Program-made: the position numbers and the translations under genes
DNA from: Candidatus Aminicenantota bacterium
GTDB taxonomy: Bacteria > Acidobacteriota > Aminicenantia > S016-38
DNA: 59,459 nt
NCBI GenBank assembly: GCA_026987025.1
Contig: JALSNJ010000033.1
Coordinates: 32,001 to 91,459, forward strand
Reading direction: 5' to 3'
In this document: piece after piece, positions 7,339-15,318 of the stretch
Layout of the letters: each line of letters opens with the position of its first letter
Position numbering within the stretch: the first letter of the stretch is position 1
The notes under the pieces: model-generated
The model's database searches: none
What the model was told of the DNA's origin: nothing
The model's input: only the letters and a program-made list of their open reading frames with translations

Positions 7339-8210
7339 GCATTTTAATAGACGAAAAAACCAGGGTGGTGGTTCAGGGGATAACCGGCTCCGAGGGAAGT
7401 TTCCACACGGAGCAGATGCTGGCCTATGGGACCAAAATAGTGGCCGGGGTTACCCCTGGCAAAGGGGGGATGAGGGTTTTTGAAAAAATCCCCGTTTACA
7501 ATACGGTGGAGGAGGCGGTGAGGAAGGAGGGGGCCAACGCATCTATTATTTTTGTGCCAGCCCCCTTTGCCGCCGATGCCATAATGGAGGCGGTGGACGC
7601 GGGGGTGGACCTTGTGGTGGCCATAACAGAAGGGATTCCCACTAAGGACATGATAAAGGTGAAGGCATACATGAAGGGCAGAAGGACCAGGCTCATAGGT
7701 CCCAACTGTCCTGGCGTCATCTCCCCTGGAAAGAGCAAGATGGGAATAATGCCCGGGCACATACACAGGCCCGGAACCATAGGGATAGTTTCCCGTTCAG
7801 GAACCCTCACCTATGAGGCGGTGGACCAGATAACCCGCCTGGGGTTCGGACAGTCAACGGCGGTGGGCATAGGGGGAGACCCCATAATAGGTTCCACCTT
7901 CGTGGATATTCTTAAACTTTTCAACGAGGATCCGGAAACCGAGGCTGTGGTTCTCATAGGAGAGATAGGGGGAAGCGCCGAGGAGGAGGCGGCGGACTAC
8001 ATTAAAAGGGAATTCAAAAAACCGGTTGTGAGCTTTATCGCCGGACAGACAGCCCCTCCGGGCAGGAGAATGGGCCATGCCGGGGCCATCATCGCCGGTG
8101 GAAAGGGAACCGCAGCGGAGAAGATGAAGGCCCTGGAGGAGGCCGGAGTCCATGTGGTAAAATCCCCGGCAGAAATAGGTAAGACAGTAAAGGAGGTTCT
8201 TGGAAGGTAA
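7335..8210 (+). CDS. sucD: Succinyl-CoA synthetase, alpha subunit
   Basis: A 291-residue alpha subunit with the CoA-binding N-terminus ([14 protein letters not shown]), GPNCPG, and the active-site His H248 in [10 protein letters not shown] that is phosphorylated during catalysis. It starts within the sucC stop (ATGA), so translation should be coupled and yield equal subunits. Its 3' end overlaps the start of the adenosyltransferase gene. Confidence 0.97.
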   Translation: MSILIDEKTRVVVQGITGSEGSFHTEQMLAYGTKIVAGVTPGKGGMRVFEKIPVYNTVEEAVRKEGANASIIFVPAPFAADAIMEAVDAGVDLVVAITEGIPTKDMIKVKAYMKGRRTRLIGPNCPGVISPGKSKMGIMPGHIHRPGTIGIVSRSGTLTYEAVDQITRLGFGQSTAVGIGGDPIIGSTFVDILKLFNEDPETEAVVLIGEIGGSAEEEAADYIKREFKKPVVSFIAGQTAPPGRRMGHAGAIIAGGKGTAAEKMKALEEAGVHVVKSPAEIGKTVKEVLGR

Positions 8211-8739
8211 ACTCAAAAAGGGAGCCGTCCAGGTTTACACCGGGGCCGGAAAGGGAAAGACCACTGCGGCCATGGGCCTTGCCCTGAGGGCTGCAGGAAG
8301 GGGCCTGCGGGTCTTCATATGCCAGTTCATGAAGGGAAGGGAGACGGGCGAGGCCTTGATTATAAGGGAAAGGCTTTCGGACCTGATAGAAATTCACCAG
8401 TGTGGAGGGGAAGGGTTCATAACGAACCGGGAGTCTCCGCCTTCTGATGCGATTGAAATGGCGACCAGGGCCCTTTCCCTTTCCAGGAAGGCCCTTTTAA
8501 GCGGGGAATACGATCTGGTGATTCTGGACGAGGTGAATGTGGCGGTTTACTTTAATCTAATAAAGGAAGAAGAAGTGCTGAAATTAATAAAAGAAAAACC
8601 TCCCCATGTGGAGCTGGTCCTTACTGGAAGAAGGGCTCCGGCCTCGGTTATGGAGGCGGCGGACCTGGTTACTGAGATGAAGGAGATCAAGCATTATTTC
8701 AGAGCGGGGCTTTCTGCCCGCAAGGGCATAGAATTTTAG
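8200..8739 (+). CDS. cobO: Corrinoid adenosyltransferase, CobA/CobO/BtuR type
   Basis: A 179-residue P-loop enzyme that transfers the adenosyl group of ATP to Co(I) corrinoids, making coenzyme B12. The P-loop is GAGKGKTT (residues 16-23), followed by the family signatures [17 protein letters not shown] and LVILDEVN. The start is TTG at 8200, with AGGAGG only 3 bases before it; no better start keeps the conserved N-terminus. It overlaps sucD by 11 bases. Pairing with sucCD might reflect B12-dependent methylmalonyl-CoA mutase metabolism, but no mutase gene is in the window. Confidence 0.9.
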   Translation: MEGKLKKGAVQVYTGAGKGKTTAAMGLALRAAGRGLRVFICQFMKGRETGEALIIRERLSDLIEIHQCGGEGFITNRESPPSDAIEMATRALSLSRKALLSGEYDLVILDEVNVAVYFNLIKEEEVLKLIKEKPPHVELVLTGRRAPASVMEAADLVTEMKEIKHYFRAGLSARKGIEF

Positions 8740-8748
8740 GAGGGTAGG

Positions 8749-10257
8749 ATGAGAAAAATCCTGGCAGTTTTCCTTTGGGTTCTCCTTTTATTAGGGGAAG
8801 TCCCCTGGGACAAGGCCAAGAAGGCGGCGGAGAAATGGGTGGCCTTCATGAACCGGGAAGCGGAGCTTTTTTCGGGCACCAGGGCTCTTCCCGGATTTTT
8901 CTCCCCGGAGCTCAGGGCGGAAATGAACTTTGCCATTGTGGACTTCAGGGAAGTTTATTTTAAAGGAGAGAGTGTAGGATATCTGGCGGAGCTCTTTCCC
9001 ACCGGATATATTCTGCTCCCCTCCACCGAAGCCCTTTCGCCCATAAAACTCTATTCCTACAGGGGACGGTTCCAGCCTGAGCTTGTGGGTTTCCAGAGGG
9101 ATGTGCTTCGTCTCCTGTTCCTTTCCAAGGGCAGGGGTGAGTTGGGGGACAGGTGGGAATTTCTGCTCTCCCTCCCCACAGAGAGGTTGAAGGCCATGGC
9201 CGAGGAGCAGGTGGTTTTCGGCCCCATGCTGGAGACCCGATGGAATCAGGGAGACCCCTACAATAAATATACCCCCACCGTAGGTGGATACCATACCCCC
9301 ACGGGATGTGTGGCCGTGGCCTATTCCCAGATAATGAAATTCTGGCAGTGGCCGGACCGGGGTCAGGGCTCCCACACCTACTACTGGGAAACCGGAGGAA
9401 GATATCTATCGGCCGATTTTTCCCATCCCTATCACTGGGACAGGATGCCCAATTCCTTAAACAATTCCTCCCCTCCGGAGGAGGTGGACGCGGTGGCCCG
9501 GCTCATGTACGATGTGGGGGTGGCGGTGGATATGGATTATGCTCTGGGCGGTTCCGGAGCCAATCCCCTTCTCGCCCTGGATACCCTTCCCAGGTTCTTC
9601 AAATACAGCAGGAATATCACCGCTGTAGGTCGTTGCTTAAACTACAGCTGCACCAAATACATGGGGGCCAGGAACTGGTTTATGGTGTTAAAGCACGAGG
9701 TGGACCAGTACGAACCCTTTGAGTTTTCCATATTCGGAGAAGAAAACGGGGGCTACTTCGGCCACGCTGTGGTGGTGGACGGCTACAAAACCAGCGATGC
9801 CGGGGAGTTCATACACATAAACATGGGATGGGGAGGCTCCTACGACGGATTTTACTCCGTAGACGATATAAAACCGGGTAAGACGAATTTCAATAAAATA
9901 GAATGGGAATATGCGGTCATAAACATTTATCCTTCGGCCTTGCCCCCCATGCCTGCTTCCCTGAGGGCTACCCGTTATCAGGACCGGGGGGTTTTTGTAA
10001 ACCGATACATAGATGTGGTGGAGTGGGAGGCTCCGGCCGGTGGGGAAGGAAGACTCTCAGGTTACGAGGTCCTCAGGTGGGATACCTCCTCTGGATTTAT
10101 AATGGTGGTGGGCAGGGTGAATGTGGGCCAGGAAAGGAGGATGGAAATAGAGGTGGGCACTCTTCCGAAGAGCTACCGTTATGCGGTAAGGTCTATCTCC
10201 AGGAACGGAAAGAGGGGAAAACCCACCTCCTTTGTGGTTCCGAGGCTCAGTCAATGA
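8749..10257 (+). CDS. Secreted C10 (streptopain-like) cysteine peptidase 1
   Basis: A 502-residue protein with a signal peptide (residues 1-16). Residues 20-150 resemble the C10 propeptide (VGYLAELFPTGYILLP, then SPIKLYS). The catalytic domain (about 158-395) carries C187 in TPTGCVAVAYSQIMKFW, H339 in GHAVVVDGYK and W361 in NMGWGGSYDGFYS. A C-terminal domain (about 398-502) looks like a fibronectin-III-type beta domain. C10 peptidases are made as zymogens and degrade extracellular protein. The second copy starts inside this stop codon (ATGA). Peptide scavenging is a likely role. Confidence 0.88.
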   Translation: MRKILAVFLWVLLLLGEVPWDKAKKAAEKWVAFMNREAELFSGTRALPGFFSPELRAEMNFAIVDFREVYFKGESVGYLAELFPTGYILLPSTEALSPIKLYSYRGRFQPELVGFQRDVLRLLFLSKGRGELGDRWEFLLSLPTERLKAMAEEQVVFGPMLETRWNQGDPYNKYTPTVGGYHTPTGCVAVAYSQIMKFWQWPDRGQGSHTYYWETGGRYLSADFSHPYHWDRMPNSLNNSSPPEEVDAVARLMYDVGVAVDMDYALGGSGANPLLALDTLPRFFKYSRNITAVGRCLNYSCTKYMGARNWFMVLKHEVDQYEPFEFSIFGEENGGYFGHAVVVDGYKTSDAGEFIHINMGWGGSYDGFYSVDDIKPGKTNFNKIEWEYAVINIYPSALPPMPASLRATRYQDRGVFVNRYIDVVEWEAPAGGEGRLSGYEVLRWDTSSGFIMVVGRVNVGQERRMEIEVGTLPKSYRYAVRSISRNGKRGKPTSFVVPRLSQ

Positions 10258-11621
10258 AGCTCAAATCAGGAACCCTCCTTCTCCTCTCCCTTCTTCTTTT
10301 CCCTCTCTCCAGGCAGGAGGCCCTTTTAGTTTCCCAGGTCTGGAGCCGGGGAAGGGTCGTGAGGGTGGAGCCGGTTTTTTTCAAAAACAGGAGGGTGGGG
10401 TTCGTTTCCTTTCTGGACAGGGGTTATATACTGTTGCCCGACAGCAAATATTTAACGCCCATAAAACTCTATTCGCCCCTCCCCTATGACCCTTCCAATC
10501 CCATAGTGAAGTATGTTCTGTGGGAGCTTTATGTGGAGCAGGAGGAACTCAGAAGAATTCCTGAGTTCAGGTACCTTCTTGACCGCAGGAGGGGAGCCCT
10601 GGCATGGCTGGCCCTGAGGGAAGGCAAGGCGGCCTCGCCGGTTTCTAAGGCTCCCCTCTTAAAGACCCGGTGGGACCAGGGCTATCCCTACAACTACTAC
10701 GCCCCCTTATTGAACGGAAGGAGAACCTGGGCCGGCTGTGTGGCCGTGGCCTTCGGCCAGATTATGCGGTACTGGAAGTGGCCGCCCCAGGGCAGGGGAA
10801 CCCACTCCTACAACTGGAACGGAAGGGTTCTCTCTGCAGATTTCGCCGTTCCCTATCGGTGGGAAAGGATGCCCTCTCAGCTTTCCCCTTCCTCCCCCTT
10901 AGACCAGATAAAGGCCGTGGCTTTGCTTCTTTACAATATAGGAGTGGGATTCAACATGGATTACGGCACCGAGGGTTCTTCGGCCTTCGCCTCCGACGCC
11001 ACCTCGGTGCTTCCCGGCTACTTCAGGTATTCCCGGGGAATCAAGTATCTTTCCCGCTCCTCCCACACCAGCCAGAGGTGGTATTCCAGGATGATGTGGG
11101 AAAGGGACCTGCGAAGGCCCTTTGAGTTTACCGTATGCAGCGAGGATGTATGCCATGCGGTGGTGGTAGACGGTTACACCAGGACCGAACACGAATTTCT
11201 GGTTCACATAAACTTCGGGTGGAGCGGATCCTTTGACGGCTATTATTCCCCGGACAACATAGAGGCCGGATACAGCTTTACCAAGACGGAATGGCAGGAA
11301 ATGGTGGTGGCGATTTTTCCAGAGGGTGAACTTTTCCCCCCCGACGAGCTAAGGGTGGAAAGGCACGAGGACAGGGGGGTTTTCGTCCGACGATATGTGG
11401 ACAAAATATTGATGGGCAGGAGCCCCTCTACGGAGGTTCCCATTTCCTCCTACAGGCTCTACAGGAAGACGCCCCGGGGAGTTGAACTCATATGGGAAGG
11501 TCCGTATTCTCCGGTGGTGGAGGTTACCGCTGAGGGGGATGTTCTTTATGCGGCTTCTGTGGTAAGCCGCGATGGGGAGGAAAGCCCCCTTACCCCCTGG
11601 GTTGGCCCGGAGGAAAATTGA
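10254..11621 (+). CDS. Secreted C10 (streptopain-like) cysteine peptidase 2
   Basis: A 455-residue paralogue of the preceding gene, translationally coupled to it by an ATGA overlap. An open frame extends further upstream, but the signal peptide MKLKSGTLLLLSLLLFPLSR fixes the start at 10254. Catalytic residues are C162 (WAGCVAVAFGQIMRYW) and H301 (CHAVVVDGYT), with W323 (FGWSGSFDGYY). The propeptide block (VGFVSFLDRGYILLP) and a C-terminal beta domain are kept. The copies differ widely outside the active site, so the duplication is old. The two may differ in substrate. Confidence 0.88.
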   Translation: MKLKSGTLLLLSLLLFPLSRQEALLVSQVWSRGRVVRVEPVFFKNRRVGFVSFLDRGYILLPDSKYLTPIKLYSPLPYDPSNPIVKYVLWELYVEQEELRRIPEFRYLLDRRRGALAWLALREGKAASPVSKAPLLKTRWDQGYPYNYYAPLLNGRRTWAGCVAVAFGQIMRYWKWPPQGRGTHSYNWNGRVLSADFAVPYRWERMPSQLSPSSPLDQIKAVALLLYNIGVGFNMDYGTEGSSAFASDATSVLPGYFRYSRGIKYLSRSSHTSQRWYSRMMWERDLRRPFEFTVCSEDVCHAVVVDGYTRTEHEFLVHINFGWSGSFDGYYSPDNIEAGYSFTKTEWQEMVVAIFPEGELFPPDELRVERHEDRGVFVRRYVDKILMGRSPSTEVPISSYRLYRKTPRGVELIWEGPYSPVVEVTAEGDVLYAASVVSRDGEESPLTPWVGPEEN

Positions 11622-11646
11622 AGATTTCGTATTTTGGAACTATAAT
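11618..11646 (+). promoter_or_regulatory. Promoter of the FHA/phosphatase/kinase cluster
   Basis: TTGAAG (11618-11623), 17 bases, then TATAAT (11641-11646). The -35 overlaps the stop codon of the second C10 peptidase. The first FHA gene starts 22 bases after the -10 box, with AAGGAAGGAGG as Shine-Dalgarno. Confidence 0.65.
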
Positions 11647-11667
11647 TATTAAGGAAGGAGGCGTGGG

Positions 11668-12261
11668 ATGAAGACCTGTATTAATTGTTTTGCATCCATT
11701 CCCGACGATGCGACCTTCTGTCCACATTGCGGTTATCCTCAGGACAGGGTGGAAGTGAAGAGGTGTGGGGCAGGGCATTTGATCTTCGCCACATGGAAGG
11801 ATTGTCCCTTCTGTGCCCAGCAACGGGTGATGGACAGGACGGTTCTGGAGGATGAGGAGATGACGCTCCTGGAGACCGGTGGAGCGGATGCCACGGTGCT
11901 GGAGGCCGATGAGACCCGCCTTGGTGAAGACCTGGGGGAGACCAGGCTGGACCTTTCCAGGGTGGAGTTTTTCGCCTGGCTGGTGAAGCTGGAGGATGGC
12001 AAGCCCACCCGGGATTACAGAATAACCCAGGAAAGGATTTTTTTGGGCAGGGCTCCTTCTTCCGACATAGTGGTAGATGACGACCTGGTTTCCAAACAGC
12101 ATGCAGCCATTTATTTTAAAAACGGTGAGTTCGTTATAGACGACCTCAATTCCAAAAACGGCACATTTCTGAACGGAGAACTCATAGAGAGGGCCAAACT
12201 CTCCGACGGCGATGTTATAAGGCTTGGAGACACAGAATTCATTTTTAAAATTTTGAGGTGA
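11668..12261 (+). CDS. Zinc-ribbon FHA protein with TVLE motifs
   Basis: A 197-residue cytosolic adaptor. The N-terminus has two Cys clusters (C4, C7, C18, C21; then C33, C46, C49 with H37 nearby), typical of zinc ribbons. Residues 56-95 form an acidic linker with repeated Thr motifs: TVLE at 58 and 76, TLLE at 66, TRL at 83 and 92. The FHA domain (about 103-197) keeps the phosphothreonine-binding residues R128, S142, H145 and N164. FHA domains bind phosphothreonine peptides, so linker Thr residues phosphorylated by the kinase encoded downstream could bind this or a neighbouring FHA domain. First gene of the cluster. Confidence 0.88.
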   Translation: MKTCINCFASIPDDATFCPHCGYPQDRVEVKRCGAGHLIFATWKDCPFCAQQRVMDRTVLEDEEMTLLETGGADATVLEADETRLGEDLGETRLDLSRVEFFAWLVKLEDGKPTRDYRITQERIFLGRAPSSDIVVDDDLVSKQHAAIYFKNGEFVIDDLNSKNGTFLNGELIERAKLSDGDVIRLGDTEFIFKILR

Positions 12262-12264
12262 ACC

Positions 12265-12582
12265 ATGGAGAAAACCGTCCTTGAAGAGGAAAGGCAATTT
12301 TTTGGCTGGCTGGCGGTCCTGGAAGGACCCTATCGGGGAGAGGCCTACAGGCTCTACGAAGGAAAGACGGTGGTGGGCTCTGCCCCCGACTGTGACATAA
12401 TTCTCCCCGGCCTGGAGCCCCGTCATTTTTCCATAAGATGTGATGCTGGAGAGTTTTTCGTAACCGACCTGGACACCGAGGCGGGGACCTTCGTAGGGGA
12501 GAAGTGGGCCTGCAGGGCCAGACTTAAAGACCAGGATAGAATCAAGGCAGGCGATTACCTTCTTGCCATAAAGATAATATGA
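12265..12582 (+). CDS. Small degenerate FHA protein with N-terminal TVLE
   Basis: A 105-residue protein, almost entirely one FHA fold. It begins MEKTVLEEER, so a TVLE motif lies at residues 4-7. The residues that normally contact phosphothreonine are changed: the GR arginine is S39, the serine of S-x-x-H is E51, and the asparagine before GT is A73. It therefore probably does not bind phosphopeptides in the usual way and may instead be bound through T4 once phosphorylated. It overlaps the phosphatase gene by 4 bases. This reading rests on manual motif alignment. Confidence 0.8.
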   Translation: MEKTVLEEERQFFGWLAVLEGPYRGEAYRLYEGKTVVGSAPDCDIILPGLEPRHFSIRCDAGEFFVTDLDTEAGTFVGEKWACRARLKDQDRIKAGDYLLAIKII

Positions 12583-13562
12583 GGCTCCGTTCTTACGGCA
12601 GGACCGATGTAGGGGTGGTAAGAAGCAATAACGAGGACGCCTACGGAATTTTTACCCTGAAGGACGGAGGGAACCTTTTCGTGGTGGCCGACGGCCTGGG
12701 GGGGCATCTGGCAGGGGAGGTAGCTTCTTCAACGGCGGTAGAGAGGCTGAAGGAGTACCTGGAAAGGGCCCCCGGAGAACTCCCTCAAATCCTCAAGGAC
12801 ATTTTTCAAAGGTTGAACCGGGAAATCTATTCTCTGGGCCAGTCCAACCCTTCCCGCAGGGGAATGGGAACCACCCTCACCGCCCTCTATATTAAAGATG
12901 ATAATGCTTACATAGCCCATGTGGGAGATTCCAGGGTTTACAGGATAAGGAAAGGGGCCATAGAACTCCTCACCCAGGACCAATCCTTCGTGGAGAAACT
13001 GGTCTCCGATGGGCTGCTCTCTGAGGAGGAGGCCAAGAGGCATCCCAGGAAAAATGTCCTCCTTCAGATGATAGGAATGAAGAAGGAGGTGGAGCCCCAG
13101 GTAATAGGACCCTTTAAGCTCCAGGAGGGAGACCTGTTCTTCCTCTGCACCGATGGACTGTCCAACCTGGTCATGGACAGGGAGATTCTGGAGGTTTTCT
13201 CCAGACTCCCCCTCCGGGAGGCGGTGGATTTTTTGATAGATTTAGCCAAGAAAAGGGGAGGGCCGGACAATATAACCGCCATAGGAGTGGGGGTGGGAGA
13301 GGAAAGGGTGGGAGAGGGAGATAAAACCCCGGTGGAAAGCACCCCCGTGGAGGTGGAAGCAGGGAAATTCGGAAAGGAAGGCAAATTCCGCAGGAGAAGG
13401 AAGATAGCCCTGCTGATAGCCCTGGTTTTGATTCTTCTTTTCGTTCTCGGCTTTGGCTACTACCTTTTTTCCCTTGGAAAGAAGGAAGAGCAGCTGGAGA
13501 AGTTGCAGAAACCCCAGATAACCGTCCAGGAGAAGGGAAATGATAGGAAAGATAATAGGTAA
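12579..13562 (+). CDS. Membrane-anchored PP2C-type protein phosphatase
   Basis: A 327-residue Ser/Thr phosphatase. The catalytic domain (1-245) shows the PP2C metal motifs: SNNED (D20), VVADGLGGH (D38), GTTLTALYI, HVGDSRVY, CTDGLSN and GPDNIT. A basic stretch (RRRRK) precedes one membrane helix (about 276-300), leaving a short tail outside. It should reverse phosphorylation by the kinase next door and dephosphorylate the FHA partners. It overlaps the FHA gene by 4 bases and the kinase gene by 23, so production of phosphatase and kinase is likely coupled. Confidence 0.92.
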   Translation: MRLRSYGRTDVGVVRSNNEDAYGIFTLKDGGNLFVVADGLGGHLAGEVASSTAVERLKEYLERAPGELPQILKDIFQRLNREIYSLGQSNPSRRGMGTTLTALYIKDDNAYIAHVGDSRVYRIRKGAIELLTQDQSFVEKLVSDGLLSEEEAKRHPRKNVLLQMIGMKKEVEPQVIGPFKLQEGDLFFLCTDGLSNLVMDREILEVFSRLPLREAVDFLIDLAKKRGGPDNITAIGVGVGEERVGEGDKTPVESTPVEVEAGKFGKEGKFRRRRKIALLIALVLILLFVLGFGYYLFSLGKKEEQLEKLQKPQITVQEKGNDRKDNR

Positions 13563-15315
13563 TTACAAGATACTCTCCAAGATAGGAGAGGGTGGAATGG
13601 GGGCGGTTTACCTGGCCAAGGACCTGACCTTAGAGAGGGAGGTTGCCCTCAAGATAATAGCCCCCCGTCTGGCCAAAAATCCCAAACTTATGGCCAGGTT
13701 CAAGATAGAGGCGGTGGCCCAGGCCAGGCTTACCCATCCCAATGTGGTTACCATCTATTCTTTTGAACAGGTGGGTGACCTTTACTTCATTGTGATGGAA
13801 TACATAGACGGCGAGAGCCTCAAATCCCTTATAAAGTCCGGCAAGCTGGATATCCCCAGGGCTGTGGAAATTTTCAAGCAGGTTCTCTCCGGGGTGGCCT
13901 TCGCCCACAGCAAGGGGGTTATTCACCGGGACATAAAGCCTGCCAATGTTCTCATAACGAAGACAGGCATCGCCAAGATAGGGGATTTCGGCATAGCCAA
14001 GCTGGAAGGGGTGGAGGGGCTAACCAAGGCAGGGACCTCCTTAGGAACCCCCCTTTATTCAGCCCCGGAGCAGATTCTGGGAAAGAAGGTGGACCATCGG
14101 GCGGACATATATTCCTTAGGGGTCATGTTCTTTGAGATGCTCACAGGGAGGCCACCCTTCGTCAGCGAAACCGGTTCCGATTACGAAATACAGAAGGCCC
14201 ACATAGAGAAGAGACCGCCCAGGCCTTCCTCCCTTAACCCTGAGATACCGCCTGTACTGGACAGGATCGTTTTGAAATGCCTGGAGAAGAATCCCGATAA
14301 AAGGTATTCCTCGGCCGAGGAACTGAGGAGGGCGGTAGAAGAGGCCTTTCCCCACACCGGATACACTCCCCCTCCTCCTTCCAGAAAAAGACTTCAGCCC
14401 AGGGTTAACCTCCGGGTGCCCCGTTTTTCTGCCTTTGTAGAAAGGCTCAGGACTGACCGCAGGTTTTTGCTCCTGACCATCCTGACCCTATTCCTCATAG
14501 CGGTGGTGCTGGCCATTGTTATTATCGTCGCCTCCTCTTCCAGTTCCGCCTCCGCATCCCTGGTTCCCCCTACCGGGGAGGCCGTAGGACCTACCGGTTC
14601 CATCGGCTCTTCGGTGAGCACAGTTGAGGCCAGCAACGAACCGGAAACGCCCCCTTCCCGGCCTAACCCACCTCCTTCCGGGCCCGAAAAGCCAGAACCT
14701 CCTGCCCCCAGGCCAGAACCTTCTCCTCCTTCCGTTCGAGAAAAAAAACCGGAGAAACCGAAGCCCAGGCCTCAGCCTAAGTCCCCCCTGGCTCAGGTCC
14801 GGGAACTTCTCTTGAGCGGGAGGTTTTACGAGGCGGCCCAGAGGGGGGAAAGCCTCCTTAGGGAGAATCCCTCCCAGCGGGAGCTTATTTTATACACGGG
14901 AAGGGCCTTCTTCCTGGCGGGAAAATACGAGGATGCGGAGTTTTACTTAGAGAAGGCCTTTGATACGCTGGGCTATGTGAAGTTTTATGTGAAGAGGGTC
15001 AAGAAGTACGGATTCGGGAATTTTGCTGTGCTGAAAAAGGAGAGCACAGGTTGGCTTTACCTTACCCGTTCGGGATACTTAAAATATAAGACCAGGGAGA
15101 AGCCAGGGGACAGCTTTTCCGTATATCTGGGAAGATACGAGATAAAGGCCCAGGGAGTAGAGGTGGGTAAGATTAAAGGATACTGGCTCTATGTAAAGGG
15201 CATGGATAAGTCCGGAAGGAAATCAAAGGCGCATTTTACCCTTGTTTTGAAGAAAATGAACAAGGAGGACGCTAATTTCTTAGCGGACCTTATAAAAAAA
15301 CTTGCAGGAGGATAA
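13540..15315 (+). CDS. Transmembrane Ser/Thr protein kinase with external TPR-like domain
   Basis: A 591-residue Hanks-type kinase. The cytosolic kinase domain (9-270) has GEGGMGAVY, K38 in VALK, HRDIKPAN (D131), DFG (D149) and the APE motif. A membrane helix lies at about 309-331. Outside the membrane there is a Ser/Ala- and Pro/Glu-rich linker (332-422), a TPR-like helical pair (about 424-470) and a C-terminal beta-rich domain (about 475-591) whose strand pattern resembles a PH-like fold (my inference). There are no PASTA repeats. It overlaps the phosphatase gene and is followed by the protease-FHA gene. The external domains may sense the envelope. Confidence 0.9.
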   Translation: MIGKIIGNYKILSKIGEGGMGAVYLAKDLTLEREVALKIIAPRLAKNPKLMARFKIEAVAQARLTHPNVVTIYSFEQVGDLYFIVMEYIDGESLKSLIKSGKLDIPRAVEIFKQVLSGVAFAHSKGVIHRDIKPANVLITKTGIAKIGDFGIAKLEGVEGLTKAGTSLGTPLYSAPEQILGKKVDHRADIYSLGVMFFEMLTGRPPFVSETGSDYEIQKAHIEKRPPRPSSLNPEIPPVLDRIVLKCLEKNPDKRYSSAEELRRAVEEAFPHTGYTPPPPSRKRLQPRVNLRVPRFSAFVERLRTDRRFLLLTILTLFLIAVVLAIVIIVASSSSSASASLVPPTGEAVGPTGSIGSSVSTVEASNEPETPPSRPNPPPSGPEKPEPPAPRPEPSPPSVREKKPEKPKPRPQPKSPLAQVRELLLSGRFYEAAQRGESLLRENPSQRELILYTGRAFFLAGKYEDAEFYLEKAFDTLGYVKFYVKRVKKYGFGNFAVLKKESTGWLYLTRSGYLKYKTREKPGDSFSVYLGRYEIKAQGVEVGKIKGYWLYVKGMDKSGRKSKAHFTLVLKKMNKEDANFLADLIKKLAGG

Positions 15316-15318
15316 GAA

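Noticed and set aside
9903-10253. Upstream extension of the second C10 peptidase frame
   Set aside because: It is the shadow of the first peptidase; the signal peptide begins at 10254.
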